Below are positions 58,424-64,000 of a stretch of DNA of 64,000 nucleotides, one piece after another. The stretch spans positions 684,704 to 748,703 of the forward strand of contig CAJNDS010000680.1 in NCBI GenBank assembly GCA_905221605.1. The letters are read 5' to 3'. The position numbers and the translations under genes are program-made. Origin of the DNA: Symbiodinium natans (Eukaryota > Sar > Dinophyceae > Suessiales > Symbiodiniaceae). Within the stretch, counting starts at the first letter, position 1, and each line of letters opens with the position of its first letter. The notes under the pieces are model-generated. The model saw only the letters and a program-made list of their open reading frames with translations. It did not search any database and was not told the DNA's origin.

Positions 58424-59835
58424 TTGTCGTGCAGCCGAGGGTTTGCCGACTTCACGTTTGCTTTGCGCGACTCATCAAGAGAAGACAAATTCTCAAGCGC
58501 CCTTGCAAGGATGACAACGGGTGTACTGCATAGTAAAGAGTATGTAGGGAGGAGTTTTAAGCAGGCATTGTTGAGTGGCACATTATGCTATGACTATTTC
58601 GGGATTCGGTTGCTACATGCTTCTCACCCAAGGGGATCATAGGGGTTGGTTCCCATACCAGGGCCTTTACAGTGGCAGCCATGGTTTGTGCCATGGAAGT
58701 CGTCTTCAGTGTGGATTGCTCCTGCACAGCACCAGGCCTGCGGCCTGGAGAGGGTTTTTTTCAAAGTATGGCGCAGCTGCCATACTTGCAGACAAGTGCG
58801 AGTAATGTTGAGTAGCAGCGATTAGTTGGCAGATGCAATCCTTACCTTTGGATTTTCAGCAAAATTACCCGGTAGCGGCCGTTTCAGATGGCTTGGCTGA
58901 GTAATTCGTAGGTAGAGATTCCAGCAAGAGTTCTGATGCCGGGCCTTGAAGGCGAAAATGTCTTCATCGTCGGATGCTGCAAGGAGCTCGGCAATTGGAA
59001 CCCTTCAGAGGCCTTGGTTCCTCCTCTTCATGCAAACCTTATGCCACTCCTCCAGCAAGCCGCATTCACAACCAAGATCAGGTCCACTATATACTATACT
59101 CCCAAGCTTTGTTCACCCCCCATGAAGGACCCGACCCAAAACCATGGAATGACCTGCATTCAAGATGAGCCAAAAGCCCCTCCCCCACCCAAACCCGAAA
59201 CTTTTGACCCCAAAGTATCTGACAGGCAGTGCCCTGTTTCACATCCAGCGCGGCGTTTCCGCGTTGGACGTCCAATGCTGTGAAGCTGCCAATCGGCAGC
59301 AGGACCACTCCTCTGTGGATGTTTTTGGGGTGTTGGGGGAACTTCAAACTTTTGATTTTGGCTTGGAATCTTGGCATCCAGTTGCAGAATCTCAGAAAGA
59401 GACATGGCAACTGCTCGAAGATTGGTCATGACCCTTCCACAATCGCCATTGGGGCGAATGTATGCAGTCAGGGCACCCCTGGCACAACTCAAGCTGATGC
59501 CACGGCTTGAGAAGGATGTACACGGTGAACAAGTGATAAGGTGAATGAGAGCTGTCCCCGTGCCGATACTTGTAGTAGTACTTTGATACGTCTCGAGGTA
59601 GATGAGCACGTTTTCTCAATCCGCCTTCACGCGAGGATGGAATTCAAGGTGGTGATCCGTGGCCACCACGGCTGGCGCTGGGAGCATGGCGAGAACCGAC
59701 TCCTGGAGGCCTGTTTGCGTGCGTGGATGCGCTTTTCCGATGCCAGATCGCAAGCACGCCGCCGTTCTCCGGCCTCAGCCGATGCAGTCGCCATCACCAA
59801 TCCTTGATGTTTGCCGGCTCTATGAACACTGTTAC
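58424..59835 (+). CDS. CBM20 starch-binding protein gene, copy C
   Basis: Exons: about 58440-58520 (FADFTFALRDSSREDKF), 58679-58747 (MEVVFSVDCSCTAPGLRPG), 58952-59016 (ENVFIVGCCKELGNWNPSEA) and 59598 to about 59709 (VFSIRLHARMEFKVVIRGHH, then WRWEHGENRLLE). Joined, 58679-59709 gives a full CBM20 domain with V-VVG--KELGNW, FK-VI and WEHG-NR. The expected role is binding to starch or a related glucan. The junction PG|EN needs an intron starting GAGAGG, a GA donor also implied in copy A. The following MNTVTN segment is broken by a telomere-like repeat at 59838. An indel relative to copy A in the 58.44-kb exon leaves that part's frame in doubt. Confidence 0.65.
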
Positions 59836-59837
59836 TA

Positions 59838-59883
59838 ATTAGGGTTCAGGGTTTAGGGTTTAGGGTTTAGGGTTCAGGGTTCA
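59838..59883. repeat. TTTAGGG repeat inserted in CBM20 copy C
   Basis: Six units of TTTAGGG/TTCAGGG then TTCATTTTTTTG. Copies A and B read straight through the same place (GAACACTGT-ACTAAA and GAACACTGTTGCCAAA, then GGCTGCTGTCCTGC). Only copy C has the repeat, so it is an insertion. Confidence 0.9.
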
Positions 59884-60900
59884 TTTTTTTGAAAGATGGC
59901 TGCTGTCCTGCAAGGCATGCAAAAGTGAGTCTGTCAAGAACCACCAAGACTGACACCCCAAAAGAACGCAAATCATGCGGGTGTCCATTCCCTCGCCTCA
60001 ATGCCTGCTAAGAGGGGCTTAGCAATATCACATATTCATAAAACCCTAAACGCTAAACTAATGCAGAATCCCAATCGACTGCCAAGATCAAAAGTGAAAG
60101 CCTTTCCTAGTTTTGGCCACCGAAAGTTGCAAGTTTTGGACTCAGCTAGGGCTTTGATTGTGCCGGAGCCACTGACCTTCAGAATGCAACTCCAACGGTT
60201 GGGTTGGCTTACCGGCATGCTTGCAAATTTGGGAACACCTGTAGGTACTTGTCGTCATCACAACATAAGTCTTGCAGCAATGGTGCACGTGCACACTAGG
60301 TGGAGCTCCCGATGGATCCAGAGGCGCACGCGTGTCGACAAGCTGCGTGCGATTAAGGTCGTGACTTGCTCTTGCCGCTGCATCCCACATCTGTAGTGCA
60401 TATTGAAAGAAGATTACTGCCGTCTTTGTTGTCCTGGATTGTTTAAATGTTCACGATCCGATCGCTTGGTCTCAGCTTCCAAGAACGAGTAGTAGCAAGC
60501 ATTCCAGACCACATTTCTGGAGGCGAAGAAGCTTGTGACCATGGCGTTCGGGCAGCAAGGCATCAAGGCATCCAGAGTAGGGAAACCCACGGATTGTTAT
60601 TATGTTGGTACTGCACAAGAATGATTGATCTCCTTTTTTGCCCGAGATCTGCGAGTGGTATGCGGTGGCTCAGCCCCAAACCTTAATTAAACTTTAGGCT
60701 TTAGGGCAAGGGGGGCGGCCCAACAGAAGCAGTAGGTTTTGCCAGCCTGGGTCCACGCAGGATGTAGATGCCGTTGAATCCGCCGGGGCCTCGGGTTCGG
60801 TGGCCTCGGGTTCCGTTAGAGAAGTTACGTGCACAGGGTCCACTTTCAGGACAGGGCTAGGCTTTGCAACACAGGCCGGCACCTGTCCCGCTCGCGAGGT
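59884..60900. other. 3' part of the copy C unit
   Basis: Contains ATGGCTGCTGTCCTGC (the displaced MAAVLQ segment) and a stretch at 60060-60240 matching 49840-50020. The CARAH-VELPMDPEAHA exon at 60278-60345 has a TAG where copy A has GAG. Then comes a block at 60440-60535 nearly identical to 50250-50340. No intact gene seen. Confidence 0.5.
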
Positions 60901-60929
60901 CACATGACACACACACACACACACACAAG

Positions 60930-61459
60930 AGCCTAACTTGTCTCCCAAAGAAGTCCTCCTCCCCGGCCTTCCGGCTGTGCACACGCTCCCCACAAGAACT
61001 CATTAAGCATGCTCATGAAACCCTCACGAATGGCAGATCCACGTTGCGTTTTCCTGGCCCAATGGCCCTACGCACATCACCTTGTAGAGCCATAACATGC
61101 CTCGCGCATGGATTGAAGGAAGAAGCAGCAACTCATGTTGCTCAAAAAAGATTGCCCAAAGCCTTGGGCGAGGAGCGGACCGTGTGGCCCCTAGTTTGTG
61201 ACTGTGTGGCCGCTGGGCATGTGGACTGTGCAGCTGCAAGTCTGTGCGACATCTTCCAGCTGTAACTGAACTTGTGAACCATCGCTTCCGTGCGAGGGTT
61301 GGAGTGCCTCTGACTCAAGCTGCAGTGCCGGGTCCATCTGTACTCGTACCCTCTACGTTTTCGTGAGCACAGGAACTGCCCACGTTGCCCATGCTGCTGG
61401 GCCAGCCGGTGCAGCCCGAGATCAAGGCCGCCGCTTTGCGGCTTGCAGATGCTTGGGAC
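60930..61459 (+). CDS. Exons downstream of the copy C unit
   Basis: Counterpart of 50341-50760. A frame ending CDIFQL with TAA at 61263 matches the A copy. About 61366-61459 reads PVQPEIKAAALRLADAWD and stops at a strong GTGAGT donor. Both copies are followed by a long CA-type microsatellite, so the intron repeat was probably part of the duplicated segment. Protein unknown. Confidence 0.4.
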
Positions 61460-61549
61460 GTGAGTTCGGCGCTTCTCCTCTTGCGGCAAGAACGACCATC
61501 AAGCACACCTTTGGATGATGTGTAAGTCGGCAAGGCCTGGCGTATGTAC

Positions 61550-62455
<906 letters not shown>

Positions 62456-62458
<3 letters not shown>

Positions 62459-62862
62459 CGTTGACTTGTCTGGAACTGATGAGACGGACTCTCGACTGGA
62501 TCAAACATCACATCATCATGAGGGTGAAATGAAGAATTTTGTGCCAACCTGTGCCAGACACCAGGAATGGCACAAGTAATACCAAATGAGATGATGCCAA
62601 TGAGGGGTATGGGTGCAGCCCATGTTGCACCAGACACCGGGAATGATGCAACGCGAAGTGAGATGGAAGATGAACGAATGGTGAGGTCCCCCAAGCTACT
62701 CCCGCAGGAGTCCATGGGCAGACAAGAGCAGGTACGTTTGCACGGGTTGGGGAGGGGGGTCTTCGTTGACCGGGACCCCCTCCCCACCCTCCCGGTCCCC
62801 TGCAAGTGAAAACAAAGCCAAGAAGGGTGTGACCCCAATCCTGCATGTACAGCAAGTTACAC
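62456..62862. repeat. 407-bp direct repeat, copy 1
   Basis: Starts CACGTTGACTTGTCTGGAAC and ends CATGTACAGCAAGTTAC. An almost identical copy lies exactly 985 bp downstream. Both copies end against CA microsatellite. Confidence 0.95.
62567..62809 (+). CDS. 80-codon ORF in duplicated unit, copy 1
   Basis: Starts MAQVIPNEMMPMRGMGAA, continues DATRSEMEDERMVRSPKLLP and ends LPVPCK. Its translation is identical to the ORF at 63552. It also contains a candidate donor (GAGCAG then GTACGT) at about 62733, so it could instead be part of an exon. No family recognised. Confidence 0.4.
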   Translation: MAQVIPNEMMPMRGMGAAHVAPDTGNDATRSEMEDERMVRSPKLLPQESMGRQEQVRLHGLGRGVFVDRDPLPTLPVPCK

Positions 62863-62871
62863 ACACACACA

Positions 62872-63440
62872 CACATGCCCCGAAGGGCAGTGAGGTGTCT
62901 GCCTGTCATCGTCGGCATCACACAGAGCAGCATCATGCCCCGAGAGGGCGGACAGGACAAAGACATGTCACATATCTTGAATCGGAGAACAGGCGAGATA
63001 GATCAGCACCACAACCGGAGGGAGCGCAGCAACATTTTACCAACACTAGCAGAAGGGAACATGCCATGGCAAGCACATGAACAACGACCAACAAGAGTGC
63101 AGAGAAGATCCACCAACACCAACAAGAGGGAGAACAACACCACTTTACCAACATTAGCGGGGAGGACATGTGTCCGTACCTGATGCAGCCTCAGTCAAAC
63201 TACCTGTTCACAGCTGACGGTGCATTACGAAAGTCACAAAGCAGTGCCGTCCGGGTACCCCTGCGTCTGCAATTTGGATGATCCCGATGACATGTCTGTG
63301 CTCGCACTCACTCATGTCACAAAGCCTACTGCAGATGATCCCGATGAATGAGTATCTCAGCCAGCAGAGCTCAGTCAATCCCGGATGCCCGGGTCTGCTG
63401 GGATCTGGCCCCGTGACGGGACAACACGCCAGAACCATAC
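62872..63440. other. Spacer of the 985-bp unit
   Basis: Unique sequence between the two 407-bp repeats. It carries two imperfect internal repeats: ACATTTTACCAACACTAGC-type sequence near 63033 and 63143, and GATGATCCCGATGA near 63277 and 63335. A + frame at 62845-63183 is open. Nothing recognised. Confidence 0.35.
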
Positions 63441-63841
63441 ACACGTTGACTTGTCTGGAACTGATGAGACGGACTCTCGACTGGATCAAACATCACATCA
63501 TCATGAGGGTGAAATGAAGAATTTTGTACCAACCTGTGTCAGACACCAGGAATGGCACAAGTAATTCCAAATGAGATGATGCCAATGAGGGGTATGGGTG
63601 CAGCCCATGTTGCACCAGACACCGGGAATGATGCAACGCGAAGTGAGATGGAAGATGAACGAATGGTGAGGTCCCCCAAGCTACTCCCGCAGGAGTCCAT
63701 GGGCAGACAAGAGCAGGTACGTTTACACGGGTTGGGGAGGGGGGTCTTCGTTGACCGGGACCCCCTCCCCACCCTCCCGGTCCCCTGCAAGTGAAAACAA
63801 AGCGAAAATGGGTGTGACCCCAATCCTGCATGTACAGCAAG

Positions 63842-63847
<6 letters not shown>
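63441..63847. repeat. 407-bp direct repeat, copy 2
   Basis: Second copy of 62456-62862. Seven base differences were noticed by eye: two upstream of the ORF, two in it and three just after its stop codon. Confidence 0.95.
63552..63794 (+). CDS. 80-codon ORF in duplicated unit, copy 2
   Basis: Same protein as 62567-62809. The two base differences (ATA/ATT and TTG/TTA) are both synonymous. Confidence 0.4.
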   Translation: MAQVIPNEMMPMRGMGAAHVAPDTGNDATRSEMEDERMVRSPKLLPQESMGRQEQVRLHGLGRGVFVDRDPLPTLPVPCK

Positions 63848-63909
<62 letters not shown>

Positions 63910-64000
63910 CAACAACACACACACACACACAACACACACACACACACACAACAACACACACACACACAACACACACACACACACCAACACACACACCAAC
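63845..64000. repeat. CA-rich microsatellite reaching the window end
   Basis: (CA)n with CAACAACA and CCAACA variants. It continues beyond the window, so the 985-bp unit may repeat again downstream. Confidence 0.95.

Overview
The window looks like nuclear DNA of a dinoflagellate. This is an inference from several signals read together: many TTTAGGG-type interstitial repeats, multi-exon genes whose introns very often start with GC and sometimes GA instead of GT, almost all recognisable genes on the + strand, many tandem gene or exon duplications, long homopolymer and dinucleotide tracts, and an embedded mitochondrial cox1 fragment. Nothing looks bacterial: no operons, ribosome binding sites or tRNA genes were found.

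Layout. 1-663: no gene seen. 664-9618: a head-to-tail duplication of a 4.4-4.6 kb block. Each copy has a GATCATGAGC minisatellite followed by an array of about 32-nt ATGCAT palindromes. A candidate exon follows at 9.7 kb. 9.9-22.9 kb: sparse, with a few candidate exons and many simple repeats. 22.9-25.0 kb: a + strand coiled-coil gene in short exons. 26.0-27.4 kb: an intronless ankyrin-repeat gene. 28.3-29.4 kb: more coiled-coil exons. 30.9-33.9 kb: an MRE11 gene in about 20 exons with all nuclease motifs. 35.3-41.0 kb: two METTL24-like (FkbM-type) methyltransferase paralogues, one intron-rich and one uninterrupted. 41.0-41.6 kb: decayed cox1 (numt), next to TTTAGGG-type repeats. 43.6-44.2 kb: a small DoxX-like membrane protein. 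45.0-47.8 kb: an unidentified multi-exon gene. 48.1-61.5 kb: three copies of a CBM20 (starch-binding) gene, two of them damaged, with other exons between. 61.5-64.0 kb: CA-rich microsatellite and a 407-bp direct repeat carrying an 80-codon ORF.

No pathway links the genes. MRE11 acts in double-strand-break repair. The CBM20 proteins should bind starch or glucan. The methyltransferase and ankyrin proteins have no assignable substrate. The main interest is genome structure: non-canonical splice donors, short terminal-inverted-repeat hairpins, telomere-like repeats inside introns and genes, apparent 3'-biased intron loss in one paralogue, and large recent tandem duplications. Exon calls rest on reading frame, splice dinucleotides, phase and motif matches made by eye, so exact boundaries are provisional.
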